DNA from: Barthelona sp. PAP020 | Lineage: Eukaryota; Metamonada: BaSk clade | DNA: 36,038 nt | Assembly: GCA_040182905.1 (NCBI GenBank) | Contig: JARQWU010000087.1 | Location: 1-36,038 of the forward strand | Direction of reading: 5' to 3' | Shown: piece by piece, positions 10,103 through 20,400 of the stretch | Layout: the number at the start of each line of letters is the position of its first letter | How positions within the stretch are numbered: the first letter of the stretch is position 1 | Program-made: the position numbers and the translations under genes | Notes under the pieces: generated by a model | Told to the model about the DNA's origin: nothing | The model's database searches: none | What the model saw: only the letters and a program-made list of their open reading frames with translations

Positions 10103-10337
10103 CCACGATTCTCCACTAGATAAAAAAAAAATCTTTAGTTCTTCTTTCTTCTAATATCCATCTAATTTCTTCATATCTGATGGTAAACATTCAAATTTTA
10201 TGTTCTTATTAATCCATCTATCGGGAAAATTGGAAATTTTGCCTTTAATACAACCTAAAAAACTATGGGAAATAGAAAAAAAATAAAAACAAACATAAAA
10301 TTAGTTTTACAAAACAAAACAACATAAATTTTTGAAT
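10103..10337 (-). other. probable missing 5' coding sequence of the Nup85-like gene
   Basis: On the minus strand, one frame between about 10264 and 10154 reads as protein (GKISNFPDRWINKNIK, then LPSDMKKLDGY) before a TAG at 10153-10151. A second frame starts at ATG 10190-10188 and runs MFTIRYEEIRWILEERRTK into the ten-T tract. Shortening that tract by one base would continue it as DFFLSSGESW into the main frame at 10102. No GT donor lies between 10187 and 10118, so a conventional intron does not solve it. An indel in the assembly, a genuine frameshift or chance are all possible. Confidence 0.4.
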
Positions 10338-11276
10338 CTAAAGGTCATTAACACTGTCAGATAATGATCTGGTATTTTCGCCTGGATTGTAAGGAGTTGT
10401 CAATTGTTCAGAAGGACGTGTGTTGGACATTGGACTTGAATTGTCCCTGGAAAAACCTTTCACTTTTTGGTACAACTTTGTTCCTCTAATAGTAGGAGAG
10501 TGTAAAGCATTACCAGTTTGACGTAATGCAGTTTGACTCAAAGGAGGAGATCTGAATTCGAGCTTATGTGAGTGATTCATTTCTAACTTTTGATTTCTTT
10601 TTTGTTGTTTGAGTACATTTCTTCTTTTTTCCTGATTTTTTAAAAGAGCTAGACTTTTTTGTTTCAATCTTTGATTCAAGAACACAGCTTCTTTCGCATG
10701 TTTTTCTTTAAGAGCGGCGATTTGTTTTTCTTTTTCCATTTCAAGGTTTTCTTGATGTCTTTCAAATTCTTTGGCTTCTAATTTTAATCTTCTATTGCGT
10801 AAAGCAGAACATTCAGCATAATTTTCAAGTTTTGCCAAATGTAATTCACTCTTTTCCATTTCTAACAATCTCACACTTTTTTTTAAAGATCTACGTGAAA
10901 GTTTTTCATCAAGTTCCTGTTCAAATTTGATCAATTCATTCGCTTGAGTTCTAAAAAGTTCTTCTTTTTTACCATTAATGAATTCTTCCAATTTTTCTTT
11001 TTCAAAATTACAATCTTCTTCAAATTGATTTTCTATTTGGATAAAAGCTTCATCAAATAAAGCCCTTTCAGTTTCTTGACGAGTATATTCTGCAGCCAAT
11101 TGTTCATGTTTCGATTGTTCCTTTAACTCAATAATTTGAGCTTTAATTCTTTTGGCTTCTTCATATTTAGCACTTCTCAACGCATTATCATGTTGTTGAT
11201 TTAAATTTTTTAAAGTTTCTTCCAAAACAGTGCTTAAATTACCACGAGGTATTCTTGACAAAGGTGATGTACTCAT
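10338..11276 (-). CDS. coiled-coil protein, function unknown
   Basis: The 312-residue protein is almost entirely predicted helix, rich in Lys, Glu, Arg, Gln and Leu, from about residue 15 to 230. It includes a short motif like UvrB/C-type helices near the start (NALRSAKYEEAKRIKAQI). The C-terminal 80 residues are disordered and basic with Ser/Pro sites (SPPLSQTALR, SPTIRGTKL), which suggests phosphorylation or microtubule association. Such proteins are common in flagellate cytoskeletons, but I do not recognise a family. The start is the first ATG, preceded by a T-rich leader containing a run of ten T. It is divergent from the AKTIP-like gene across 444 bp. Confidence 0.75.
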   Translation of the reverse strand: MSTSPLSRIPRGNLSTVLEETLKNLNQQHDNALRSAKYEEAKRIKAQIIELKEQSKHEQLAAEYTRQETERALFDEAFIQIENQFEEDCNFEKEKLEEFINGKKEELFRTQANELIKFEQELDEKLSRRSLKKSVRLLEMEKSELHLAKLENYAECSALRNRRLKLEAKEFERHQENLEMEKEKQIAALKEKHAKEAVFLNQRLKQKSLALLKNQEKRRNVLKQQKRNQKLEMNHSHKLEFRSPPLSQTALRQTGNALHSPTIRGTKLYQKVKGFSRDNSSPMSNTRPSEQLTTPYNPGENTRSLSDSVNDL

Positions 11277-11720
11277 TTTAAAGAATATCCAGAAAAAAAA
11301 AACAAAAATTGAATCTTTTTTGCATTTACCAATTTTTTATAGATGATGTACTGGTGGGAAAATATAAAATTTTTGTTGTTGATTTGGAGTATTGATAGAG
11401 ATGATTTCATTTTTCTTTTGAGTTCTCCATTTATAAATATTTCGAACTTGTTGGAATCTCCAAAAATCTAGTCCTATCTCTTCCTAGGTATAGTAATATA
11501 GTATGCATAATAAAATGTATCAATTTATAAAAAATTATCAAATATGACAGTCAATTGCTGAAAAAAATACAAAATTAAAACTTTGGACTGTGATGATCTG
11601 TTCCTTTACAAAAATTGGATTCAGTGTTGTCAAAAAAATTGGAATTATTATTATTCACTGTAAAAAAGAAGGAAGGAACTCAATTTGCAAGTTTGCCAAT
11701 TTTATATCATTAAACAATTG
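11277..11720. other. divergent promoter region, no gene seen
   Basis: This 444-bp region separates the coiled-coil gene (minus) from the AKTIP-like gene (plus) and should contain both promoters. It has a T-rich leader on the minus side and mixed A+T-rich sequence elsewhere. A frame open from a TTG at 11685 joins the AKTIP frame but has no ATG. I see no tRNA or repeat. Confidence 0.45.
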
Positions 11721-12374
11721 ATGAATGACGATGTTTCAAATCAGATGAATGATGTGAGTTTGACAGAATTTAGAGCTTCATTACTACTGCTTCAATTCAA
11801 TAAGTTCATGGAATGTCCACCTCCAGGTGTTTGGATTCTTCCACAGAGAAATAATTTAAATCATTGGGATGGTGTGATATTTGTTCGTAAAGGCTACTGG
11901 GCTACTGGGATTTTTAAATTTTACATATTGTTTCCTGAGGAATATCCAAATAAGCCCCCTAATATATCTTTTTTTCCTCCAATTTTTCATCCTTTAGTTA
12001 ATATTTATGATGATTCATTAGATTCATCAATAATCTTTAAAAATTTTCAAAGTAAATCCAACCACGTACAAATTGTTGCAAATTATGTGTATAATATGTT
12101 TAATTCTGTTGATAAATTGAAGAAAAACGAAATTTCAAATGAAGAATGTTATGAACTGTATCAAAAACAGCATGAACAATTTGTTGAGCGATGTAAGTTT
12201 ACTGCTATTTCGTCTCAAGAAACAGTTTTTATAAATCCTTCAAATTTTGCCATTCCTTTCACAAATGAATCAGAAAATACGCTTAGGAATTTCCATGATT
12301 TTATCAAAAATCAATATGATAATGTTATTGAATCAGGAACTAGGTTTGAATTGACTAAATTTTTTCATAAATAA
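11721..12374 (+). CDS. AKTIP/FTS-like ubiquitin E2 variant (inactive)
   Basis: The 217-residue protein has a UBC fold resembling AKTIP (Fused Toes). AKTIP binds Hook and FHIP proteins in the FHF adaptor that couples endosomes to dynein. Key matches are WDGVIFVRKGYWATGIFKFY (compare FGVIFIRHGLYQDGVFKFT), the FPEEYPNKPPNISF turn, and FHPLVNIYDDSLD (compare FHPLVDPTSGELD) followed by an asparagine/histidine motif like NHNHIW (SKSNHVQIVANYVY). No catalytic cysteine appears after the HP motif, as in AKTIP, so it should not transfer ubiquitin. I chose the ATG at 11721; the frame stays open upstream only from a TTG. It ends 50 bp before the BBS2 ATG on the same strand. A generic UEV is the alternative, but the FKF and FHPLV motifs favour AKTIP. 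Confidence 0.75.
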   Translation: MNDDVSNQMNDVSLTEFRASLLLLQFNKFMECPPPGVWILPQRNNLNHWDGVIFVRKGYWATGIFKFYILFPEEYPNKPPNISFFPPIFHPLVNIYDDSLDSSIIFKNFQSKSNHVQIVANYVYNMFNSVDKLKKNEISNEECYELYQKQHEQFVERCKFTAISSQETVFINPSNFAIPFTNESENTLRNFHDFIKNQYDNVIESGTRFELTKFFHK

Positions 12375-12424
12375 AAGTATTTGTCAGAAGTGATTTTTCT
12401 TTACATTATTTTTTGTGTTGATTG

Positions 12425-15029
12425 ATGATACATCCTACATTTCATCTATCGTTAAATACACCTATTGATACTGGTTTATTGACGACAGGAAGTTGTATTT
12501 CATTTTGTTGTCGAAAAAAATACTAATTTTGCAGTTGATGGTGACAATTTATCAATTATATGTGGGTCAAGTACAGGTAAAATATATGTATTTAATCCAC
12601 ATAATCGAGATGAGTCCATGGATTTGGAAAAACAACAATTAAATATTAATCAAAGGATTATCAGATTAGATACGGGTAAATTACATTCTCATGGTGCTTT
12701 CGATACATTATTTTATGTGTGTGAAAATTCGATCACTGCTTTCAACATTGAAGAGAACAAGGACATATATTTTATTCAGCCTGAAGAAAATATATCAGAT
12801 GCAATTTTTTGTGAAGTTGTTGATTCTGACCCTTTGATGTACTTGGCAACAGATGGATTTTTGACTGGTTATGATGCAACAGGTGAAGAATGTAGTTGGA
12901 ATGTGTTTAACAGTGGCATCAATTCCTTGTCTAGTTTACCATATCATAAAGAACGTTATGGTATTACTCGTGAAAATGAAGGAAAACAAGGTTTGCAATT
13001 TGTGTTAGCCAATATTCATGAAAGTTCTCCCAAACAAATTTTACAAATGTTATTAGAGCCTTTACCTCAAGTGTTAGTTGTTGGTTTGATTAATAATGTC
13101 GTTCAGGTTTTGAACAGTAACAATACTGTTTTGGAACAATTTGATGTTCAAAGTGCCTTAAAGAAAGCAATTGGATTGGCTGCTATTGTAGGTTTAGAGG
13201 GATTTTTGCTTGAAAGTGAGTCGTTTGGTGTTCGATATTTTGATGATATTCTATGGACTGTTGATTCACATGATGAAGTTACAGATATTGCTTTTTTTGA
13301 TATCACAGAATCAGGATTGCCCCAGCTTGTTGTTGGTACAAAATCTGGATTATTGAAATTTTTTGATGTTGTCACTGGGAAAGAACTGTGCTCTGTCAAT
13401 TTAGAAAGCTCTATTGTGGCTTTGACAATTGCTAAAGTTGCAGATAGGGTTCAATTATTAGTTGGAACGACACGAGGTGACCTGTTTGGTTTCACTCCAT
13501 CTATTGCATCATTTGAGAGTTTATATAAAGACGTTATTGACGATATTCTTCCTAATTCTGCCCAAATACAAATGAAAAACTCAGCAAATGAATTGGAAAG
13601 GGAAACCAGATTGCGTAAACAACTGAAAGAACAAAGATTTGATCTCTTGTCCAAAGAAAGGGCTTTGGAAGCTCAAAGCAAAAAAACCAAGATCGTTGGG
13701 CCCAACAGTGCTCCCAAACAACCTGAAGTGAAAATTTCATTAAGTCACAATTATTCTTTATGTTCCTTAGATCTTATTTTATCAGTAGATAAAGGTGTTA
13801 TTGTTGGTGTTTCGTTATTTTCAGATGAAGCTTTTCTTAATGGCAATCAATTATGGCAACCTCCAGTGAATTCACCACCTCTTAAACAAGTTTCAGTGCC
13901 GTTGCAATTGTCGACTAATCGAAAAATTCAAATCACTGGAGATGTGTTTGTTGCCACGGCATCTAGTCAATCATGTGCATCAATTGTACCTCTCAATATA
14001 CATTTACCTTGTTTTCCCATGTTTGCACCAATGACCAATATATCTAGTACACTTCCACTTACTGAATATTCTATCATTGCAAATGATAGACTTTCACGTT
14101 TTATTGTTTTTATTTGTGAGATTTTTGAAGGGCATTATAATTTAATGTTAACGTTAAACGATGATTGCACATGTGAAAATCCAATTCCTTTGGCAAATAT
14201 TCGATCTAATACTGGATTTCTTACCAGTAACAATATTTACAGTTGCTCTTTAGGTTTTACTGATCTTGAAGCTCAACAAAAGTATGGAAAACCACTAAAT
14301 AACGATGATTTTTTCAATTTTGAATTAACACCTTCACAAGTAATAAAACAACGGTTAGAACAACGTTTTGATGGAGATTTAAATCCATTAAGCAGATATA
14401 AATTGGAAGATACTACACAAAATCCTACCTTAGTTGTAATATCATGTGTTGATTTGTCTCAAGCTCCAAAAGACAAAATATCTAAAGATAACCTTCCTTC
14501 TTCTGGCTTATTATTAAGCATTAAAACAAATAGTACTGGAGTTATGTCAGAGTTACGTTCTCAAATGATGAAATTTTTTGTGAGTTTTGAAAAAGTTCAA
14601 AGAGTCTTTTTGCCTGTTTGTTTGGATATTTTACAAAATGTTATTAGTAATATCTTGACTTATCATGATCGAAGGGTTTCATATCACTTAGATTTAACGG
14701 AACAATTACAAACAATAAAACAATTGGTTTTAAGACTTGAAAATGAAAGAATTTTGGAAAATTATAAAGCTTTACCTCCATTATGTCAACAACTTGCAAA
14801 TGCAAATGAAGATGCACAAAGAAAACATTTGACACGTTTAACGAATCATTTTTCTTTGGTGATAAATTTGAAATATTTATCAAAATTGATTTCTGAATTA
14901 GCTGAAGCCATTCATAATCCTCAAACCCGTCAAACGTTTGTTGTAAATTGCAGGAAATGTATTCAAACTAATCAATTGGAGGAATTATTGAAATTAGCTC
15001 AGCAAGCAATGTCAAGTTTTAGTGTATAG
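12425..15029 (+). CDS. BBS2: Bardet-Biedl syndrome 2 protein (BBSome subunit), two exons
   Basis: Exons 12425-12491 and 12535-15029 encode 853 residues. BBS2 is a core subunit of the BBSome, the coat that moves membrane proteins in and out of cilia with intraflagellar transport. The N-terminus MIHPTFHLSLNTPIDTGLL aligns with human MLLPVFTLKLRHKISPRMV, and the post-splice sequence DGDNLSIICGSSTGKIYVFNP aligns with [21 protein letters not shown]. Then come a beta-propeller to about 340 (DITESGLPQLVVGTKSG), a short coiled coil (ELERETRLRKQLKEQ), appendage and platform domains, and a helical end NCRKCIQTNQLEELLKLA, matching human ACRDAIRSNNINTLFKIM. The protein is longer than human BBS2 (721) through loop insertions. 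A later internal ATG at 12618 would delete part of the propeller and is not the start. It implies a functional ciliary membrane-traffic system. Confidence 0.92.
12492..12534 (+). other. spliceosomal intron, 43 nt, in BBS2
   Basis: The intron starts GTTGTATTTC and ends TTTTGCAG, with TACTAAT at 12521-12527 as branch sequence. It is in phase 1 and joins A to TT (Ile) between LLTTG and DGDNLS, restoring the BBS2 N-terminus. The intron length is identical to the other two found here. Confidence 0.9.
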
Positions 15030-15435
15030 CGAATGTGTTCTTTTTAATTTTTCTTTGGAACTGAAGGTCGTAACGTTTTCCAAGACTTTCCCAAAGTTAA
15101 GACGGTCAGAATGGATTGACAAATAATAAACATTAATTTATATTTATTTTTAAGTTGTTTTTTGATTATCAATTTGGATATTCTTCTAAATCGTGCAAAA
15201 ATAATTTTGATATTATTAGAAATTTTAAAACATTGAATAGAAATAGAAACAATCTAAATTTTTGGGAAAAAGGAGCTTAACAATAATTTCGATTTTGCAA
15301 AAGAACGAGATTTGTGTGTGAATTGTTTTCTTTGATTGTTAACCCTAATTTTTTTAAAATCTTCAATCACTTTAAAAAACAAAATTTTTTTTTTTCATCC
15401 TTTTATTCCTTAAAATTTACAAATAATTTTATTCT
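15030..15435. other. convergent intergenic region, BBS2 and DEAD-box gene
   Basis: This 406-bp gap lies between the 3' ends of two converging genes. It is A+T-rich with an isolated, somewhat more mixed segment near 15062-15120. It contains a single TTAACCCTAA, not a telomeric array. No coding frame, tRNA or repeat is recognisable. Confidence 0.45.
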
Positions 15436-17289
15436 TTACCATTCATCATATTGAGTGGAAAAAGCAGATTGATATTCTTGTTTATTAGACTTACCAGTCT
15501 TATTATACTTAGATTTCGTTTGTTTTCTCACATCAACGTTACTGTATCTGGAAGAGTTGCTATAGTTATTAAATTTGGAAGAACCATTTCTACGTTTAGG
15601 TTTTGAAACTTGATAAACTGCATTTTGCAACCATTGTGGAATGTTCTGGTCTGCTTCAGTCATTTTATCAACAATACCAACCAACATATTGCTGTTTAAA
15701 TTGACATCAACAAAAGCAGTAGCTACACCATGAGCACCTGCTCTACCAGTTCTTCCAATACGATGGATGTAAGGTTCAATAGAAGATGGCAAATCATACT
15801 GAATAACATGTGAAATATTTGGAATGTTGATTCCTCTAGCAGCAACATCTGTGGCCACTAAAATTGAAACTGCACCTCTTTTAAATGAGTTCAAACATCT
15901 TTCACGTTCAGCTTGATCTCGATCTCCGTGCAATCTAGTACATCTGTAGCCTTTGCTAAAAAGATACTCATGTAAATGGTCCGCAGTGATTTTCATCTCA
16001 ACAAAAATTACTGTTTGCTTGTCTGGATTTTGTGATAAAATGTCTTCAAGCATTTCTTTTTTCATTATTTCATTATTTGGTGCTTTAACAACCCTTTGAG
16101 AAATGTTTTGAGTAACCTTTCCAATTTTTCCAACAGCAACAAAAACATAATTGGGTAATAAAAAGTCTTTAGCAAGAGATTGAATCTTACGAGGGAACGT
16201 TGCAGAGAACATTACTGTGTGTCTTTCAGATTTAGGGGGCATTTGATAATTATCAACAATAGAACGCACATCAGGCTCAAATCCAATGTCTAACATATGA
16301 TCTGCTTCATCTAAAACGAAGAATTTAACCTTACTTAAATCAACTACACCTTCTTTTAAAAAGTGTTCCAAACGTCCAGGACAACCACATAAAATATGAG
16401 ATCCTTGAACCAATTTACTTCTTTGGAAATGGGTCTTAGCACCTCCATAAACAGCATCTGTCTTTAAACCAGTATTATAACAAAATTTAGTTGCTTCAAG
16501 ATGTGTCTGAATACATAATTCTCGTGTAGGTGCTAAAATAATACAACTAGGCGTTGCAACACCATTTTCTTCACCAGTTGTTTTGTTTATCTCATTGGTC
16601 AACAAATCATGAATAACTGGAAATAAAAATGCAGCCGTTTTTCCAGAACCAGTAGGAGCAGCAGTCATTACATCACGACCATGCCAAACAATTGGTAACG
16701 AATATTTTTGAATTAATGAAGGAACTGTGAAGAAAGCACGACGAATATTAACCATTAAGCAAGGGTGAAATTCAAAATCATTGAATGATTCAATATGTTC
16801 TGGAATGGGTTCTTCACCGGAAACTTCGACTGGAATATTATCATAGGCTCGAATATTTGATCCTTTTTTTGGAGGTTTTGTTGGAAATAATTCCGCTTCA
16901 GTGTATCCACTGGGTGGTACACTTTTAGCTCTGATAGTATTAACTGCAATTGCACCTAATGTATCAAAACGTGAACCAACAGAAGAATTGGAAGGAGAAC
17001 TTGAATCAAAACTGGAAGATATTGTTAAATAATCACCTTGAGGAGGAGGAGTTGCAGAAAAGGAACTAAAAGATTCATTTTTTCCCATTTTAGAAGAAAA
17101 TGAGCTTGAACTATCACTTTTAAATAATCTTGGTGAATTATTAGGTGAAGTTCTTACTTGGATAGAGGGAACTGGAGAATCTGTTCTGATAGCAGGTGTT
17201 TTGGTTCTTCTGTGGGGAGGTATATACAGATCTGATCTAGATGGCTTCAAATATGATCTAGATTCATTATCATTTGAATTATTATTCAT
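15436..17289 (-). CDS. DEAD-box RNA helicase of the Ded1/DDX3 group
   Basis: The 617-residue protein is an ATP-dependent RNA helicase close to Ded1/DDX3/PL10, which unwinds mRNA leaders during translation initiation. A disordered Ser/Pro/Arg-rich tail fills residues 1 to about 165. The helicase core has Q-motif region SLIQKYSLPIVWHGRDVM, motif I APTGSGKT (about 212), PTRELC, CGCPGRLEHF, motif II DEAD (about 326) in VLDEADHMLDIGFEPDVR, motif III SATFP (about 359), motif V VATDVAARGI and motif VI HRIGRTGRAG (about 510). MLDIGFEPDVR and the NISQ motif after the linker are characteristic of this subgroup. The C-terminal tail is basic and Ser/Asn/Tyr-rich (RYSNVDVRKQTKSKY) in place of the usual RG-rich end. 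The start is the first ATG, at the head of an open frame. Confidence 0.93.
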   Translation of the reverse strand: MNNNSNDNESRSYLKPSRSDLYIPPHRRTKTPAIRTDSPVPSIQVRTSPNNSPRLFKSDSSSSFSSKMGKNESFSSFSATPPPQGDYLTISSSFDSSSPSNSSVGSRFDTLGAIAVNTIRAKSVPPSGYTEAELFPTKPPKKGSNIRAYDNIPVEVSGEEPIPEHIESFNDFEFHPCLMVNIRRAFFTVPSLIQKYSLPIVWHGRDVMTAAPTGSGKTAAFLFPVIHDLLTNEINKTTGEENGVATPSCIILAPTRELCIQTHLEATKFCYNTGLKTDAVYGGAKTHFQRSKLVQGSHILCGCPGRLEHFLKEGVVDLSKVKFFVLDEADHMLDIGFEPDVRSIVDNYQMPPKSERHTVMFSATFPRKIQSLAKDFLLPNYVFVAVGKIGKVTQNISQRVVKAPNNEIMKKEMLEDILSQNPDKQTVIFVEMKITADHLHEYLFSKGYRCTRLHGDRDQAERERCLNSFKRGAVSILVATDVAARGINIPNISHVIQYDLPSSIEPYIHRIGRTGRAGAHGVATAFVDVNLNSNMLVGIVDKMTEADQNIPQWLQNAVYQVSKPKRRNGSSKFNNYSNSSRYSNVDVRKQTKSKYNKTGKSNKQEYQSAFSTQYDEW

Positions 17290-17488
17290 AAAAAAATAAG
17301 AATTTTTTTTTCACCCCACAATTTTTTTCAGTTTGCAAAGAAGAATCATTTTTTCCAAAGAAAAAGAAAGAAAACTGTATATTAAATAATATATTGAACC
17401 CCAAAAAAGGAAATCAAGAAATAATTTACAATCAAAACAAAATGAAAAATAAAAACAGAAAAATACAATTATTTATTTATTCATTAAT

Positions 17489-20400
17489 TTATTGATCTAA
17501 AGAAGGTAATTTTTCTTTTGCCATTGGTCTTCCAGTCCTCACATTTGATAATTCAGCCATTTTTTCCAACTCTTCAAAACGATTCTGTAATTTGGTAATT
17601 TCTGCATCTTGCATTGCCAATTCTTGATAAACTTCCGCATGCCTTTGTTTTTCAATTTCAAAATTGTTGATTGGTTGAACCAAATCTTCCCTCAAACTTC
17701 TAATTTCAGATATCAAAGACATGTTATCAGAAATTAGATTGGAATATTCGTCACGAATTGAATTTTCAGCTTCATTTAGAGCTTTAGAAGCAATTTGGAT
17801 TTGTTTTTTCAAGTGGTGAACTTGGTTAATGTGCTCTTGTTCCATATTCTTTTCCATGTTTTCATCTTCAAAAACTTGAGTTTTATTATCTTCTAAAGTT
17901 GTATTTAATCGCATTTTTTCCAAACCATTAACAGGAATTAAACGATTTAGCTTATCTGCCAGAATTACGGGATCATTTTCCTTTTGTATAACACTGTGTA
18001 TTTTAGATTTCAATCTTAATATTTGTGATTTAATCTTTTCTGAATCAGAAGCTTTCATCTGAGAATCTTTTTGAATATTTGCATATTTTTCTCTCAAACT
18101 TTCGAGAATATTTGTTAAATCAAAATTCTTTTTGTGATATTCCTCCAGTTGTGAATCAATACGTTCAATTTTTTCATTCATGATATCAATTTGATGTATT
18201 TTGGGGTCAATTTCTGATTTCAATTTTTTAATTTTGTGATCAAAGACATATTTGAACTTTTCTAAAGTTCGGTTCTGCTTCTTTAACTCCGAAATTTTAT
18301 TCTCTCTCATCCCAATGCCTCCATCCAATTTTTCAATTGTTTGTTTACAAGATAATTTTTTCTTTTCTAAGGCTTCTTGTCTGTTTCTTAATGTGCGATT
18401 AGTATCTTCCAAATTTTTCTTCTCTGCAACACTTTCTTGATGACTTTTCTCTTTTGTGATATTATTCTTTTCTTGCATACTATTTTCAGCTCTTAATTGT
18501 CCGAGAATACTGCTTGCTTCTTCTAATTTTTTCTTTTCGGTTTCATCAACTTTTGCTCTTTCAATATCAAAATCTTCTTGCATTTGTAACATTGCAATTT
18601 TATAAGCTTGTTCAGCAAGAATATTTTCTTGCTTATAATTGTTCAATTGCAATGTATCTTCATGGATTTGTAATTTATGTTGATTTCTCGTTTCATCAAG
18701 TGACTTAGAGTTACCTTCCTGTAAATCTCGTTTCTTTTCAGTTTGAAGCTTCTTTTTTCTTTCAAATTCAACTGTTAGTTGCTCAAATTTATTCGCATCA
18801 TCAGCCAATTGAGCATTAAAAGATTCTAATAAGGAATCCAATTCATTTTGATTTTTCTCTTCCAATGCACTCAAAGATTCAGAATTCTCTCTGATCATTT
18901 TTGAACGTTTCTCCTGCAATTGTTTTATTCTAGTTCTTAAAGTATCAAGTTCGTTCTCTTTATTCATCTCTATTTCAATGATTTCTGTTTCATATTGCTT
19001 TCTTAAGGTAACCAATGAATGATTATAATGTGTTTGGTTGTTATCTAAAGTGCGTTTCAACTCTTGTGAATCATTGTCTAATTCTTCAATTTGCCCACGT
19101 GTCAACAAGACTTCATCCGGTAATGATTCAACAGAACGTTTAAAAGGGGTGTTACCAATTAACTCATCATGTAAACCAATTAAACCATCAGCACTGACTG
19201 AAATCAGTCCATTTCCATCGGAAGTTACTGCAAGGAAAACCACAGCTTCCTTATGATATTTCCTCATGGAAGTTGGTCTCGATCCTCCTCTTTGAGGTAA
19301 AGGCAATTGATATGTACATATCTCACCATGATCAAGACCTGCTATAAGAACACGTGCATCATTATCAACAGCTAAAGAAAGTACATTTCTTCCAGTTTCA
19401 GTAAGATCAGCTAATCCTGCAATAGAAGGTCCAGTAATAGCTTTTATTAGACAATCTGACCCGGAGGCAAAAACTGTTCTTTGATTTCTTTTCGGTCTGG
19501 CAACACAATGATACTTACAATTTTGTGAAACATTTTCAGCATTACGCTGACAAGTTTGAAGATTCCAAGAATAAACACCACCATCCAATCCAACAGAAGT
19601 TAAACTTAAATCATCCTCATTCCAAGAAACAGCTTTAACACGACTTGAATGAGCTCTCAAGACTGTAAGAACAGCTGCACTAGTAAAAGAAATGATAGAA
19701 ATATTATTAGAATGACCCACGGCAATTAATTGTCCACCTGTAGAAAACTCAACGGCTTGAGCTTTCTTGATAGGGAAACTACTTAATTCTTTGAGACTTT
19801 CATGAATTATGGCATATATACGCAGTTTATCCCCAAATCCAATTGCCATATAATGTCCACATGGATGTAAAGAACAAGAATAAACTTCTTCAGGAAACTC
19901 TTCAAAATATTCCAACTCACCAGATACGTAGTTATATATAAATATACTACTCATTGAGTTTTCAGTTGAAGCTGCAGTGACCAAAGCAACAATGCTTCTT
20001 CTAGAAGATATAGCTGCATCTCGAATCTTCTCATTGGCAAAACGATGAAGTAAAATTTTTGCAGGAATAATCCCATCATTGAGCTCCGAAAAATTGATGG
20101 AAAGTAACTGTCTGGTGTTAGAGATCACATATAACAAACAACTCTCAGGATTTGCAACAACAGCACAAGCAATTTGAGAACCATTTTCAACACCAATATT
20201 GCTGGTGGCAATTTTTTCAAAAGTGTTTGGATCAACAAATGAGGGATCCAAATGATCTGTTTGATATAAATCACAGAAACCATCTTCATAGACTACAACA
20301 AAACCATTATTAACTCCAAGTATATCAAGAATTTTAGAATCATAACTATAGGGAACAGTGCGAATTACAGTATTACCCCTTGTAAAAATTAGTTGTTTAT

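Noticed and set aside
10116-10188. Intron joining upstream sequence to the Nup85-like frame
   Set aside because: The only GT (10188) and the plausible acceptors give wrong phases or stops, and lengths of 38, 45 or 73 nt that do not fit the 43-nt introns.
11594-11604. GTGATGA resembling snoRNA box C
   Set aside because: No CTGA box D follows at a suitable distance and no terminal stem is visible.
11685-11720. Extended start (TTG) for the AKTIP-like gene
   Set aside because: Eukaryotic nuclear genes rarely start at TTG, and an ATG at 11721 begins a sensible protein. The same reasoning moved the starts of the MFS gene (to 22501) and the unknown protein (to 23957).
15348-15357. TTAACCCTAA resembling telomeric repeat
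   Set aside because: It occurs once, with no tandem array, in ordinary A+T-rich intergenic DNA.
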